Assembly (NCBI RefSeq): GCF_010977575.1
Contig: NZ_CP048812.1
Span: forward strand, 682,001 to 746,000
Direction of reading: 5' to 3'
Source: Halomonas socia
GTDB lineage: Bacteria; Pseudomonadota; Gammaproteobacteria; Pseudomonadales; Halomonadaceae
DNA length: 64,000 bases
Part shown: piece by piece, positions 43,633 through 57,849 of the stretch
Position numbering within the stretch: position 1 is the first letter of the stretch
Layout: every line of letters begins with the position of its first letter
Translations under genes and position numbers: made by a program
Notes under the pieces: model-generated
Database searches by the model: none
Told to the model about the DNA's origin: nothing
What the model saw: the letters and a program-made list of their open reading frames with translations, nothing else

Positions 43633-45131
43633 GGCGTCCTCTTGTCTGTAGTGGCATCCCCCGGCAACGGGATACCGAGCGTTTCCCAGCGCGCCGTCAC
43701 CGATTGCTTGACGCCCTCGTCCATGACGATCGGCGTACCCCACTCGCGGTCGGTCTCGCCTGGCCACTTGCTGGTGGCATCGAGGCCCATCTTGGAGCCG
43801 AGGCCGGCCACCGGCGAGGCGAAGTCGAGGTAGTCGATGGGGGTGTTCTCGACCAGCACGGTGTCCCGCGCCGGATCCATGCGTGTGGTGATCGCCCAGA
43901 TCACATCCTTCCAGTCGCGGGCGCTGACGTCGTCGTCGAGCACCACCACGAACTTGGTGTACATGAACTGGCGCAGGAAGCTCCAGACGCCCATCATCAC
44001 CCGCTTGGCATGCCCGGGATACTGCTTCTTCATGGTCACCACTGCCATGCGGTAGGAGCAGCCCTCCGGCGGCAGGTAGAAGTCGACGATCTCGGGAAAC
44101 TGCTTGCGCAGGATCGGCACGAACACCTCGTTGAGGGCGAGGCCCAGGATCGCTGGTTCATCCGGCGGGCGTCCGGTGTAGGTCGAATGATAGATGGCGT
44201 CACGACGCATGGTCATGCGCTCGACGCTGAACACCGGGAAGTGTTCGACCTCGTTGTAGTAGCCGGTGTGATCGCCGTAGGGGCCTTCGGGGGCCATATC
44301 ATCGGGGTAGATAAAACCTTCCAGGATGATTTCAGCAGACGCAGGGACTTCCAGGTCAGCGTGGCCGCACTTGATCAACTCGGTGCGCGAGCCTCGCAGG
44401 AGGCCGGCGAAGGCGTACTCGGAGAGCGAATCCGGCACCGGCGTGACCGCGCCGAGGATGGTCGCCGGGTCGGCGCCCAGCGCCACAGCCACCGGGAACG
44501 GCTGGCCGGGGTTGGCCTTCTGGAACTCCTGGTAATCCAACGCACCGCCGCGGTGCGACAGCCAGCGCATGATCAGGCGGTTCTTGCCCAGCTTCTGCTG
44601 GCGGTAGATGCCCAGGTTCTGGCGCTTCTTGTGCGGCCCACGGGTCACCACCAGCGCCCAGGTCACCAGCGGCGCGGCATCGCCCGGCCAGCAGTGCTGG
44701 ATCGGCAGACGGTCGAGGTCGACCGCATCGCCCTCAAGGATCACGTCCTGCACCGGCGAGGAGCGCACCACCTTGGGCCCCATGCTCATGACCTGCTTGA
44801 AGATCGGCAGCTTCTGCCAGGCGTCGCGCATGCCCTTGGGCGGGTCCGGCTCCTTGAGGAAGGCCAGCAGCTTGCCGACCTCGCTGAGCGCCTCCACCGA
44901 GTCCTCGCCCATGCCCAGCGCCACCCGGTGCGGGGTGCCGAACAGGTTGCCGAGCAGCGGCATGTCGTGGCCCTTGACGTTCTCGAACAGCAGCGCCGGC
45001 CCGCCGGCGCGCAGGGTGCGGTCGCAGATCTCGGTGATCTCGAGGTAGGGGTCGACCTCGGCGGTTACCCTCACCAGCTCGCCACGCGCCTCGAGCGCCG
45101 CGATGAAGTCGCGCAGGTCCTTGTACTTCAT
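43629..45131 (-). CDS. ubiD: 4-hydroxy-3-polyprenylbenzoate decarboxylase UbiD
   Basis: Decarboxylates the prenylated ring precursor of ubiquinone using prenylated FMN made by UbiX (not in this window). The 500 residues begin [19 protein letters not shown]. They contain the cofactor- and metal-binding stretches [19 protein letters not shown] and [20 protein letters not shown], the latter with the catalytic glutamate of the family. Length is normal. It is the first gene of ubiD-fre-folM-small ORF. Upstream is a repeat-filled 403-bp gap separating it from rho. Confidence 0.96.
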   Translation of the reverse strand: MKYKDLRDFIAALEARGELVRVTAEVDPYLEITEICDRTLRAGGPALLFENVKGHDMPLLGNLFGTPHRVALGMGEDSVEALSEVGKLLAFLKEPDPPKGMRDAWQKLPIFKQVMSMGPKVVRSSPVQDVILEGDAVDLDRLPIQHCWPGDAAPLVTWALVVTRGPHKKRQNLGIYRQQKLGKNRLIMRWLSHRGGALDYQEFQKANPGQPFPVAVALGADPATILGAVTPVPDSLSEYAFAGLLRGSRTELIKCGHADLEVPASAEIILEGFIYPDDMAPEGPYGDHTGYYNEVEHFPVFSVERMTMRRDAIYHSTYTGRPPDEPAILGLALNEVFVPILRKQFPEIVDFYLPPEGCSYRMAVVTMKKQYPGHAKRVMMGVWSFLRQFMYTKFVVVLDDDVSARDWKDVIWAITTRMDPARDTVLVENTPIDYLDFASPVAGLGSKMGLDATSKWPGETDREWGTPIVMDEGVKQSVTARWETLGIPLPGDATTDKRTP

Positions 45132-45281
45132 AGGCTTCCTGTTTCAAAACGACGAAAGGGGCAGCATAGCATGCCGCCCCTTACAGCTTCGCCCTGCGAA
45201 GCTACTGACAATCCAGCCTCACCATGCTTGAACCGCGGCTGTTCTGGCGATAGGCCATCGCGAGCTTGAACCGCGGCTGTT
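45132..45281. other. Part of the ubiD-rho gap: hairpin and tandem duplication
   Basis: The first part of the 403-bp gap has no gene. It holds a hairpin at 45156-45182 (AAGGGGCAGCA pairing with TGCCGCCCCTT, one mismatch) 25 bp upstream of ubiD. A 38-bp tandem duplication follows at 45226-45301 (units 45226-45263 and 45264-45301, differing at one base). Each unit ends in GGCGATAGGCCATCGCGA, the terminal sequence of the neighbouring MITE-like element. The duplication therefore repeats the element end plus about 20 bp of flank. Confidence 0.6.
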
Positions 45282-45376
45282 CCGGCGATAGGCCATCGCG
45301 AAGACGCTGTGAACCCTTCCCTGGGCGCTCCATTTTTCATCCCTGAAAAATGAGCTTCGCTCAGACCTATCCCCGG
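45282..45376 (-). repeat. MITE-like element, copy 3 of 5 (ubiD-rho gap)
   Basis: A 95-bp short form. The ends are CCGGCGATAGGCCATCGCGA on the plus strand and CCGGGGATAGGTCTGAGCGA on the minus strand. Inside are the blocks AGCTCATTTTTCAGGG and TGAAAAATGGAGCGCCC, directly joined. The copy at 25.2 kb has about 50 bp between these blocks. This copy is thus the smallest version of that subtype. Confidence 0.72.
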
Positions 45377-45423
45377 CGCCGCTCGCCTCGGCAAGCTGCC
45401 AAAGCGTTGAGAGCTGGCCGTTG

Positions 45424-45529
45424 CGAGCGAAGACGAGACAAGGCGGAAAACAGCGAAAGCGCGGAGTTTACTTTAGTAAATGAGCAGCTTGAGCTGTTTT
45501 CCAACGCCGTATCGTCGAGCGCAGCAGGC
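45424..45529. repeat. Palindromic repeat, copy A (directly after rho)
   Basis: A ~106-bp imperfect palindrome ends 5 bp before the rho stop codon (rho reads on the minus strand). The stem arms include GGAAAACAGC / GCTGTTTTCC. The centre has TTTACTTTAGTAAA. A second copy lies directly after accA at 50.1 kb with an identical centre and an altered but still complementary stem. A role as a transcript 3' structure is possible. Confidence 0.75.
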
Positions 45530-45534
45530 CAGAA

Positions 45535-46794
<1,260 letters not shown>

Positions 46795-47225
46795 CGGTTT
46801 GTTCAGAAATTGCTCGTGTCAGCGGGGCGCAGGAGCGCCGAAATAAGACAGGAGGCGGTGACGAAACGCCGCGTGGTGCGTTCAGAGCCCGGTGGGCATT
46901 CACTCTCGGGAGTCATTCGCCATTCGGCGTTTCCGCCAGGAAACGACAGAGACGATAGCAAGCACGAGGGAAGCGATGTTCATGTCGCCTGAATAACGGC
47001 TCGGCAAATGGCTATCCATTATCCGGCACGGAATCAGCGGGCTGTCTGACGACTTGGAGTTGACCGCGACGCGGTCGGGAAGTATTCGGAACAGGCGAAC
47101 GACTCGATGTTAGACAAGCCCAGCGGCAAACGCAAGCCCCTGCAACGTTTGCCGCTCGCCGCGGCGGATTGACAAGCATCGGGAGCCACCGCAACCTTGC
47201 ACGATGCAGATGCAAGGATCTCCAC
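46795..47225. other. rho-ppx divergent intergenic region
   Basis: This 431-bp gap between the divergent starts of rho and ppx contains no credible gene. One clear structure is a perfect 11-bp inverted repeat, AGCGGCAAACG / CGTTTGCCGCT, at 47122-47156 with a 13-nt loop and no T tract. A TTGACA at 47169-47174 points toward ppx but has no good -10 partner. The rho side is probably a long 5' leader. Nothing else was found, and trxA, expected here by synteny with Pseudomonas, is missing. Confidence 0.5.
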
Positions 47226-48767
47226 ATGCTTTCTGATTCGGCCACGCGCAGGATGCCCCGCGCCAGCGACACCGCCCGCCGCTTTGCCGCCATCGATCTT
47301 GGTTCCAACAGCTTTCACCTGCTGGTCGCCAACTACCAGGCTGGCCAGCTGCAGGTAGTGGCCAAGCTGGGCGAGAAGGTCCAATTGGCGGCCGGCCTCG
47401 ACGACGATGACCGGCTCAGCGAGACCGCCATGCAGCGTGCCCTCGACTGCCTGGCGCGCTTCGCACCTTTTATCGGCGACACCCCCGCCGAGCAGCTGCG
47501 CGTGGTCGGCACCAATGCCCTGCGCGCCGCCAGCAATAGCCGCGAGTTCATCGACCGTGCCGAAGCCCAGCTCGGCCACGGCATCGAAATCATCGCCGGC
47601 CGCGAGGAGGCGCGCCTGATCTACCTGGGCGCCGCCCACGCCCTGGCCGAGGTCCACGGCCGGCGACTGATCGTCGATATCGGCGGCGGCTCCACCGAGT
47701 ACATCATCGGCGAGAACTTCGCGCCCCTGGCGCTGGAGAGCCTGCACATGGGCTGCGTAACCTATACCCGGCGCTTCTTTGGCGACGGCGAGCTCAGCGA
47801 AAAGCGCTTTCGCCGCGCCGAGCTGGCAGCGCTATCGGAGCTGGCCAACATTCGCCGCGCCTACCGCGCACTGGGCTGGGCCGACCCGGTCGGCTCGAGT
47901 GGCACCGTCAAGGCCGCCGCCGCGGTGCTGGCGGCCAGCGACGAATGCCCGGAAGGGGTGATCGAGCGCGAGGCGCTGTTTAACCTGCGCAAGCGCCTGA
48001 TCAAGTGCAAGCGCCTCGACCAGGTGGACATGGAGGGACTCAAGGAGGATCGCGCCGCGGTGTTCCCCGCCGGCATCGCGATCCTCTGCGCGACCTTCGA
48101 GGCCTTCGACCTCACCCAGATGCGCTTCGCCGATGGCGCGCTGCGTGAGGGGGTGCTCTATGACCTGGTCGGGCGCAACACTGCCGAGGACTCGCGGCGC
48201 CAGACGCTGGCCACGCTGCGCAGCCGTTACGGCGTTGACCACGACCAGGCCCAACGCGTTGCCGCCAGTGCCAGGGTGCTGTTCGATCAGGTCCGCACGA
48301 TCTGGGCGCTGATCGACGAGCAGGCGCAGTTTCTCGACTGGGCCGCCCAGCTGCACGAGATCGGCCTGGCCATCTCGCACAGCCAGTTTCATCGCCACGG
48401 CGCCTACCTGCTAGACCACTCCGACCTGCCCGGATTCTCGCGCCCCGAGCAGCAGGTGCTGGCTTTCCTGGTGCGCGCCCACCGCCGCAAGTTTCCGCTC
48501 AAGGAGCTCGACAACCTGCCCCAGGCACTGCAGCAGCCCTATGCGCGCCTGGCAAGGCTGCTGCGCCTGGCGGTGCTACTCAACCACTCGCGCCCCGAGG
48601 CGCCGGCACGCGGCATCGAGCTGGTGGCAGACGGTGACGGCCTGATCCTGACCCTCCATCAACCGCTGGACGACGCCGCCCTGCTGGTCACCGACCTCGA
48701 ACAGGAAGTCGAGTACCAGGCCGCAGCGGGTTTCAGCCTGAGCCTGGTGGTGCCAGCAGCGACATGA
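47226..48767 (+). CDS. ppx: Exopolyphosphatase
   Basis: Releases phosphate from the ends of polyphosphate; related to guanosine pentaphosphatase GppA. The 513 residues from the ATG at 47226 (AAGGAT upstream) show the ASKHA nucleotide-binding fold with FAAIDLGSNSFHLLVA, RVVGTNALRAASN, the catalytic IIAGREEARLIYLG and VDIGGGSTEYI. A C-terminal HD-like helical domain (EIGLAISHSQFHRHGAYLL) follows. Ppx rather than GppA is chosen from length and from the nearby ppk1. Its last 35 bp overlap the end of tilS on the other strand. Confidence 0.93.
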   Translation: MLSDSATRRMPRASDTARRFAAIDLGSNSFHLLVANYQAGQLQVVAKLGEKVQLAAGLDDDDRLSETAMQRALDCLARFAPFIGDTPAEQLRVVGTNALRAASNSREFIDRAEAQLGHGIEIIAGREEARLIYLGAAHALAEVHGRRLIVDIGGGSTEYIIGENFAPLALESLHMGCVTYTRRFFGDGELSEKRFRRAELAALSELANIRRAYRALGWADPVGSSGTVKAAAAVLAASDECPEGVIEREALFNLRKRLIKCKRLDQVDMEGLKEDRAAVFPAGIAILCATFEAFDLTQMRFADGALREGVLYDLVGRNTAEDSRRQTLATLRSRYGVDHDQAQRVAASARVLFDQVRTIWALIDEQAQFLDWAAQLHEIGLAISHSQFHRHGAYLLDHSDLPGFSRPEQQVLAFLVRAHRRKFPLKELDNLPQALQQPYARLARLLRLAVLLNHSRPEAPARGIELVADGDGLILTLHQPLDDAALLVTDLEQEVEYQAAAGFSLSLVVPAAT

Positions 48768-50031
48768 GGCGCCAGCCCGGCGCACAAGGCACGGCGGCGC
48801 GCCCCGTGCCATCGATCACCGCCACCACCGCCCCGACGTGCCACACCACCAGCAGCCGCCGGCGCTGCCAGGGCGGCAGCCCGGCTTCCTGAAGCAGACG
48901 CTTGAGGTCACGGCTGCCGCGCTGCGGCTGTGCCAAGCGCTCGCCGCCCCGGCGCGCGCTCACCCGCAGCGCAAGGCGCTCTCCTCCATCATGCTGCAGC
49001 ATACAGCTCAGCCGCCCCAGCGGCGTGTCCAGCGGCCAGCAACCGTCCCACACCGCCTGCCAGGTAGCGGGCAGCTCAGGCAGCGGCGCCAGCAGGTGCA
49101 GCGCCCCGCGCCAGCAGCGCACCTCGCCACCCGGCCAGGCGATTCGCACCTCGGCGTCGCGGCGGCTGGCGAGCTGCTCCAGCAGGGTTGCCAACCGTGC
49201 GGCGGGCGGCATCGGCAGCTCCAGCACCTGGCAGCAGTGGCGGATCAGTAGCCGCTGACGCGGCGCCGAGAGCTCCGTCAGTGGCGTCAGCGGCAGCCGT
49301 TCGGGGCAGCCCCCCAGCGCGGCCAGATCGAGGGTCGCCAGGTCACCGAGCAGCGCCTCGGCTTCACCGGCCAACTGCGCGGCACGCGCCAGCGACACGC
49401 TGGCATCCGGCCAACGTGCTGCGAAGCTCGGCATCACCTGGTGCCGCAGGCGATTACGATCCAGCGTGACATCGGTATTGCTGGGATCCTCGACCCAGTT
49501 GACCGCCAGCTGACGGGCGGCCTCCTCGAGTTCGGCCCGGGCCACCCCCAGCAGCGGCCGCCGCAGGTCGCGCCCCCGCCACACGCGATGCGGCAGCATG
49601 CCGGCCAGGCCACGCACGCCACTGCCGCGCAGCGCGGCAAGCAGGAAGGTCTCGGCCTGATCGTCACGATGCTGGGCCAGCCACAGCGTCTCTCCCCGCT
49701 CCACCCGGCGAGCGAAGGCGGCATAGCGCGCTTCACGGGCCGCCCCCTCCAGGCCACGGCCACTCTCGCGCTCCACCGCGACTCGCTCGACGTAGAGCGG
49801 CACGCCCAGCCGCGAGGCGAGGCGCTGGCAGTGGCGCTCGAAGTCATTGGCGGCGACCTGCAAGCGGTGATTGACGTGCAGGGCGTACAAAGGGCGGGGA
49901 TGGCGGCGACAGGCGTCGGCGGCCAGGGTCAGCAGCAGCGAGGAGTCGAGCCCGCCGGAGAGCGCCACCCAGACAGCACGCCCCGGCGGAGTCTGGGCCA
50001 GGGCGTCGTCGATAAGAAGCTGTAGGGACAT
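48733..50031 (-). CDS. tilS: tRNA(Ile)-lysidine synthetase
   Basis: Changes C34 of the CAU anticodon of one tRNA-Ile to lysidine so that it reads AUA. The 432 residues from the ATG at 50031 have the PP-loop ALSGGLDSSLLL (residues about 23-34), the substrate region HVNHRLQVAANDFE and the AQHRDDQAET motif. A VEDPSNTDVTLDRNRLRHQVMP block and a C-terminal TilS domain (SRDLKRLLQEAGLPPWQRRR) follow. Its 3' end overlaps ppx tail-to-tail by 35 bp. accA lies upstream with a palindromic repeat between. Confidence 0.95.
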   Translation of the reverse strand: MSLQLLIDDALAQTPPGRAVWVALSGGLDSSLLLTLAADACRRHPRPLYALHVNHRLQVAANDFERHCQRLASRLGVPLYVERVAVERESGRGLEGAAREARYAAFARRVERGETLWLAQHRDDQAETFLLAALRGSGVRGLAGMLPHRVWRGRDLRRPLLGVARAELEEAARQLAVNWVEDPSNTDVTLDRNRLRHQVMPSFAARWPDASVSLARAAQLAGEAEALLGDLATLDLAALGGCPERLPLTPLTELSAPRQRLLIRHCCQVLELPMPPAARLATLLEQLASRRDAEVRIAWPGGEVRCWRGALHLLAPLPELPATWQAVWDGCWPLDTPLGRLSCMLQHDGGERLALRVSARRGGERLAQPQRGSRDLKRLLQEAGLPPWQRRRLLVVWHVGAVVAVIDGTGRAAVPCAPGWRLMSLLAPPGSG

Positions 50032-50060
50032 GAGCAACCCTCAAACCCCGCGGGGCCGCT

Positions 50061-50168
50061 TCGAGCGAAGGTCAGACAAGGCAAAAATCGGCGAAAGAGC
50101 GGAGTTTACTTTAGTAAATGAGCATCTTGAGCCGATTTTTAACGCAGTATGACCGAGCGCAGAAAGGC
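50061..50168. repeat. Palindromic repeat, copy B (directly after accA)
   Basis: A ~108-bp relative of the repeat after rho, in the same orientation relative to the gene, ending 2 bp before the accA stop codon. Centre TTTACTTTAGTAAA is identical. The stem reads AAAAATCGGC / GCCGATTTTT, so both arms differ from copy A but still pair. The outer flanks GAGCGAAG...GACAAGGC and GACCGAGCGCAG are also shared. Confidence 0.75.
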
Positions 50169-50170
50169 CT

Positions 50171-51124
50171 CTAAGCTGGGGCGCCATAGCTCATTAAGCG
50201 TTGATACCGCCGCTCCAGCAGGGCGTCGATATCCATGCTCTGCAGGCGCTCCAGGCTGCCCTGCAGGGCCTCCTTGACGCGGCTTGCGGTCGTCCTGGGA
50301 TGGCGATGGGCGCCGCCCAGCGGCTCGGGAATCAGGGTGTCGACGAAGCCCAGCTCCTCGAGGCGCTCGGCGGTGATGCCCATGGCATGGGCGGCGTCGG
50401 AGGCCTTCTCGGCGCTCTTCCACAGGATCGAGGCGCAGCCCTCGGGGGAGATCACCGAGTAGGTGGAGTACTGCAGCATGGCCAGCTCGTCGCATACGCC
50501 GATGGCCAGTGCCCCGCCGGAGCCGCCCTCGCCCACCACGGTGGCGATGATCGGCGTCTTGAGGCGCGACATCACCGCCAGGTTGTAGGCGATCGCCTCG
50601 GACTGGCCGCGCTCTTCGGCGTCGATGCCGGGATAGGCGCCCGGGGTGTCGATGAAGGTCAGCACCGGCATCTTGAAGCGCTCGGCCATCTCCATCAGCC
50701 GACACGCCTTGCGGTAGCCTTCGGGGCGCGGCATGCCGAAGTTGCGGCGCACCTTCTCCTTGACGTCGCGGCCCTTCTGGTGGCCGATCACCATCACCGG
50801 CTTGTCGTCGAGCCGCGCCACGCCGCCGACGATGGCGGCGTCGTCGGCGAAGTGCCGATCGCCGTGGAGCTCATCGAAATCGGTAAAGACGTGCTCGAGG
50901 TAGTCGAGGGTGTAGGGGCGCTGGGGATGGCGCGACAGCTGCGAGACCTGCCAGGCGCTGAGGTCCTTGAAGATCGACTCGGTGAGCTTCTTGCTCTTCT
51001 CCTCGAGCTTGGCGACCTCGTCGTTGATATTGATCTTGCTGTCGTTGCCGACCAGCCGCAGCTCTTCGATCTTGGCCTGCAGTTCGGCGATGGGCTGTTC
51101 GAAATCGAGATAGTTGGGATTCAT
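50171..51124 (-). CDS. accA: Acetyl-CoA carboxylase carboxyltransferase subunit alpha
   Basis: One half of the carboxyltransferase that moves CO2 from biotin to acetyl-CoA, the first step of fatty acid synthesis. The 317 residues match the family from [22 protein letters not shown] through [39 protein letters not shown] and the [11 protein letters not shown] oxyanion region. accD and accBC are elsewhere. A 313-bp gap with a MITE-like element separates it from dnaE, and the palindrome copy B follows its stop. Confidence 0.98.
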   Translation of the reverse strand: MNPNYLDFEQPIAELQAKIEELRLVGNDSKININDEVAKLEEKSKKLTESIFKDLSAWQVSQLSRHPQRPYTLDYLEHVFTDFDELHGDRHFADDAAIVGGVARLDDKPVMVIGHQKGRDVKEKVRRNFGMPRPEGYRKACRLMEMAERFKMPVLTFIDTPGAYPGIDAEERGQSEAIAYNLAVMSRLKTPIIATVVGEGGSGGALAIGVCDELAMLQYSTYSVISPEGCASILWKSAEKASDAAHAMGITAERLEELGFVDTLIPEPLGGAHRHPRTTASRVKEALQGSLERLQSMDIDALLERRYQRLMSYGAPA

Positions 51125-51284
51125 AGTGGCTAAGCCGCCTTGTCATTGCTGTCGCCGGGGAATGATGAGTGATGTTCGCCCCGGCGGCCATAAAGTCGAG
51201 TGTCGGGCATTATCGCACCCTCAACGCGCTGCGCAAGGCAAGCCCATGATGAGCGCACGACGAGTTCCTGCGCTGCCAAGGGGC

Positions 51285-51380
51285 GCCGGGGACAGGTCGA
51301 AGAGGAGGTTTGCGCCATGGATGGCGCAAGGTAGCGCCCAGGGATGGGTTTACAGCGCCTCCTCGTAGGCCTGTCGCCGG
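51285..51380 (+). repeat. MITE-like element, copy 4 of 5 (accA-dnaE gap)
   Basis: A 96-bp short form. The ends are GCCGGGGACAGGTCGAAGAG and, on the other strand, GCCGGCGACAGGCCTACGAG. The centre is a TTGCGCCATGGATGGCGCAA dyad. It shares GTAGCGCCCAGGGATGG with copy 2 but lacks that copy's ~80-bp middle. The remaining parts of the 313-bp gap (51125-51284 and 51381-51437) show no other feature. Confidence 0.75.
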
Positions 51381-51437
51381 CTCAGCCCCGATGCCGGCGC
51401 GCCTCGCCGGATCCGCGCAAGTATCCGTCATCGATGC

Positions 51438-54938
<3,501 letters not shown>

Positions 54939-54980
54939 GGTGGACTCAAGATTTGGCGATAAGTGGTACGGGTAACGGTG

Positions 54981-55046
54981 CTCGGGCCGATCTGGCGCTT
55001 ATGTATGCTGCCCGCTCGGGCTGATCCGGCGCTTGCCTATGCTGCA
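54981..55046. repeat. Two diverged 34-bp tandem units in the dnaE-rnhB gap
   Basis: Units starting at 54981 and 55015 share CTCGGGC-GAT-C-GGCGCTT----TATGCTGC with a few differences. A partial third unit runs into the neighbouring MITE-like element. As at 45.2 kb, a tandem duplication borders an element of the same family. Confidence 0.6.
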
Positions 55047-55059
55047 CGCTCGGCGCTCA

Positions 55060-55235
55060 TCCGGGGATAGGCCTTCGAGAGGGCGCTACAAGCTGTCCCT
55101 AGGCGCTCCCGATGCCCTGCCGCGCTCTCGCATCCTGCTCCGCTTGCAGGACCGGGGCTGGCCGTCCATGGCCAGCCCGTTCGGAGCAATGCTCCTCACC
55201 CATGGCATCGAACCCTCTCTACGGCCTATCCCCGG
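55060..55235 (-). repeat. MITE-like element, copy 5 of 5 (dnaE-rnhB gap)
   Basis: A 176-bp long form with ends CCGGGGATAGGCCTTCGAGA and, on the other strand, CCGGGGATAGGCCGTAGAGA. The centre is a GGCTGGCC-gtccat-GGCCAGCC dyad. On the minus strand the order of blocks (GGTGAGGAGC, GCTCCGAACGGGCTGGCCATG, CCGGTCCTGCAAGCGGAGCA) is the same as in copy 2 on the plus strand. The rest of the 330-bp gap holds only the tandem units and the start region of dnaE. Confidence 0.78.
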
Positions 55236-55268
55236 CTCGCCTCGCTATGTCTCGAGCGCGTAGCATCT

Positions 55269-55880
55269 TTAAAACAACGCCAGCTGGCGCTTGACCGGGC
55301 CGAAGGAGCAGCGGTGTTCGGGCAGCGCGCCGAGTCTCTCCAGGGCCGCCAGATGCTCGCGGGTCGGGTAGCCCTTGTGGCGAGCAAAACCGTAGTCGGG
55401 ATGCCGGGCATCCAGCGCCGCCATGTCGGCGTCCCGGGCGACCTTGGCGAGTATCGAGGCGGCGGCGATGGCCGGATGGCGGGCATCGCCCTTGACCACC
55501 GCCTGGCCAGGAACATGATGCCCGGGCAAGCGATTGCCGTCTACCAGCAGGTATTCGGCGGCCGGCGCCAGGGCGTCAATGGCGCGGCGCATGGCCAGGT
55601 GGGTGGCGTGGTAGATGTTGAGCGCATCGATCTCGGCGGCGCTGGCCTCGGCCACCGCGAGGGCCAGCGCCCGTTCGCGAATCTCGGCGTCCAGTGCCTC
55701 GCGGCGTTTGGCGCTGAGCGTCTTGGAGTCGTTGAGCCCCTCGACCGGGCGCGCAGGGTCGAGGATCACCGCCGCCGCCACCACGCTGCCGACCAGCGGC
55801 CCGCGCCCCACCTCGTCGACACCGGCCAGGCGCGCGCCGCGATAGCCGACCACCAGCGGCGGCAGGGTCGCGGCCTTCAT
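55269..55880 (-). CDS. rnhB: Ribonuclease HII
   Basis: Removes RNA from RNA-DNA hybrids and single ribonucleotides in DNA. The 203 residues from the ATG at 55880 include [13 protein letters not shown] with Asp22 and Glu23 of the DEDD active site. [13 protein letters not shown] and [16 protein letters not shown] follow. The longer ORF start upstream lies inside lpxB and is rejected. It overlaps lpxB by three to four bases (TCAT on the plus strand), consistent with the usual lpxB-rnhB-dnaE order. Confidence 0.96.
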   Translation of the reverse strand: MKAATLPPLVVGYRGARLAGVDEVGRGPLVGSVVAAAVILDPARPVEGLNDSKTLSAKRREALDAEIRERALALAVAEASAAEIDALNIYHATHLAMRRAIDALAPAAEYLLVDGNRLPGHHVPGQAVVKGDARHPAIAAASILAKVARDADMAALDARHPDYGFARHKGYPTREHLAALERLGALPEHRCSFGPVKRQLALF

Positions 55881-57079
55881 GGCTGCACCTCGGCGAGGGC
55901 CTCCGGGGCCACGCTGTCGGGCAGCGGCCGACCAGCGATCAGCGCGGCGATGGCGTCCACCGCCCGCTCGCTGGCGCCGCGCTGCAGCCCGGCGTGCATG
56001 GCGGCGAAACGCGACTCGAGGGCCGCGCGTCCGGCGCTGTCGGCAAGTAGCGCTTCGAGTGCCGCAGCGATGGCCTCGGGGCTGGCGGCGTCCTGGATCA
56101 GCTCGGGCACCAGCGCTTCCCCGGCGATCAGGTTGGGCAGCGAGATCCACTCGGTCTTGACCAGGCGCTTGGCCAGCCAGTGGGTGGCCGGCGCCATCTT
56201 GTAGGCCACCAGCATCGGCCGGTGGCACAGCATCGCCTCCAGCGCCGCGGTGCCCGAGGCCAGCAGCACGGCATCCGCCGCCACCATGGCCTCGCGGGAG
56301 CAGCCGTCGAGCAGGGTCAGGCGTGTGGCCAACGCCGGCCGCTCGTCGAGCAGCGCGGCGAGCTCGCGGCGCCGCTGCGGGGTCGCCGCCGGCACCACCA
56401 GGTGCAGCGCCGGTCGCGCCCCGCAGAGGCGTTCGGCGGCATCGAGAAAGGTGGCACCGAGGAAGCGAATCTCGTTGGACCGCGAGCCGGGCAACAACGC
56501 CAGCAGCTCGCCCTGCTCGCGCAGGCCGAGCTCACGACGCATCGCCGCACGGTCGGTCTCCAGCGGCAGGTCGTCGGCCAGCGGGTGGCCGACGAAGGCC
56601 ACCGGCACTTGATGGCGGGCATAGAAGGCCGCCTCGAAGGGCAGGAAGGTGAGCATGGCATCCACCGACTTGGCGATGCCCTTGACCCGGCCCTGCCGCC
56701 AGGCCCATACCGAAGGACTGACGTAGTGGGCGGTGGTGATACCGGCGTCACGCAGCTGGCGCTCGAGGCCGAGGTTGAAGTCCGGCGCGTCGATGCCGAG
56801 CATGATGTCCGGCTGCCAGGCCAGTGCATCGCGCCTCAGTTCACGACGCACGCCGATCAGCCGCGGCAGGTGCTTGAGCACCTCGACCAGGCCCATTACC
56901 GAGAGGGTCTCCAGCGGGTAGCGGCTATCGATGCCTTCGGCCAGCATGCGTGGGCCGCCGATGCCGCGAAAGGCCACCTCGGGATAGCGTGCCTTGAGCG
57001 CACGCATCAGGCTGGCGCCGAGAATATCGCCGGACAGCTCGCCGGCAACCAGGTAGACCTTCAGCGCGGGGCCTTGCAT
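55877..57079 (-). CDS. lpxB: Lipid-A-disaccharide synthase
   Basis: Joins UDP-2,3-diacylglucosamine and lipid X to form the lipid A disaccharide at the inner membrane. The 400-residue GT19 glycosyltransferase starts [21 protein letters not shown]. It contains [29 protein letters not shown], the [13 protein letters not shown] motif and [23 protein letters not shown]. It follows lpxA by 2 bp and overlaps rnhB. Confidence 0.97.
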   Translation of the reverse strand: MQGPALKVYLVAGELSGDILGASLMRALKARYPEVAFRGIGGPRMLAEGIDSRYPLETLSVMGLVEVLKHLPRLIGVRRELRRDALAWQPDIMLGIDAPDFNLGLERQLRDAGITTAHYVSPSVWAWRQGRVKGIAKSVDAMLTFLPFEAAFYARHQVPVAFVGHPLADDLPLETDRAAMRRELGLREQGELLALLPGSRSNEIRFLGATFLDAAERLCGARPALHLVVPAATPQRRRELAALLDERPALATRLTLLDGCSREAMVAADAVLLASGTAALEAMLCHRPMLVAYKMAPATHWLAKRLVKTEWISLPNLIAGEALVPELIQDAASPEAIAAALEALLADSAGRAALESRFAAMHAGLQRGASERAVDAIAALIAGRPLPDSVAPEALAEVQP

Positions 57080-57081
57080 GC

Positions 57082-57849
57082 TTAGCGGGTGATGCCGCGG
57101 GTGGCCACTTCGATGGAGGCGATGAAGGTATCGACCTCCGGCAGTTCATAGCGGCGGCGGATTTCGGCGAGGGCCTGCTCGACGGTGAGCCCCTGGCGAT
57201 AGACCAGCTTGTAGGACTCGCCGAGAGCCTTGAGCGCTTCCTTGGAGAAGCCACGACGCTTGAGGCCGATGAGGTTGAGGCCGTGGGCCTCGGCGGGATT
57301 GCCGTTGATCATCATGAAGGCCGGGGTGTCCTTGGTAATGATCGAGCCGCCGCCGGCCATGGCGTGGGTACCGAAGTGGCAGAACTGATGCACCGCCGAG
57401 AGCCCGCCGAGGATCGCGAAGTCGCCCAGCTTGACGTGGCCGGCCAGGGTCACCTGGTTGGCCAGGATGCAGTCGCTGCCGATCACGCAGTCGTGGCCGA
57501 CGTGGGCATAGGCCATGAACAGATTGCGCGAGCCGATGGTGGTCTCGCCGCGATCCTGTGCCGTGCCGCGGTGCAGGGTCACCCCCTCGCGGATGACGTT
57601 GTCGTCACCCATCACCAGGCGGGTCGGCTCGCCGGCGTACTTCTTGTCCTGACAGTCTTCGCCCACCGAGGCGAACTGGAAGATGCGCGTACGCGCGCCG
57701 AGCACGGTGGGGCCCTTGATCACCACGTGGGGGCCAATCTGCGAACCTGGGCCGATCTCGACGTCGGCGCCGATCACGCTGAACGGGCCGACCTCGACGT
57801 CCTCGGCGAGCCGAGCGGCGGGGTCAACGAGCGCAGTGGGATGAATCAA
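57082..57849 (-). CDS. lpxA: UDP-N-acetylglucosamine acyltransferase
   Basis: First step of lipid A synthesis: adds a 3-hydroxyacyl chain to UDP-GlcNAc. The 255-residue left-handed beta helix is built of hexapeptide repeats, starting [22 protein letters not shown]. The catalytic histidine region is [13 protein letters not shown], and a C-terminal helical domain follows ([21 protein letters not shown]). The start is a TTG, not ATG, overlapping the fabZ stop as TTGA. There is no ATG nearby in frame. Acyl-chain preference cannot be read safely. Confidence 0.96.
   Translation of the reverse strand: MIHPTALVDPAARLAEDVEVGPFSVIGADVEIGPGSQIGPHVVIKGPTVLGARTRIFQFASVGEDCQDKKYAGEPTRLVMGDDNVIREGVTLHRGTAQDRGETTIGSRNLFMAYAHVGHDCVIGSDCILANQVTLAGHVKLGDFAILGGLSAVHQFCHFGTHAMAGGGSIITKDTPAFMMINGNPAEAHGLNLIGLKRRGFSKEALKALGESYKLVYRQGLTVEQALAEIRRRYELPEVDTFIASIEVATRGITR

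Noticed and set aside
42847-43767. 306-codon version of the flavin reductase
   Set aside because: The first 45 codons lie inside ubiD in another frame; family similarity begins at the ATG at 43632.
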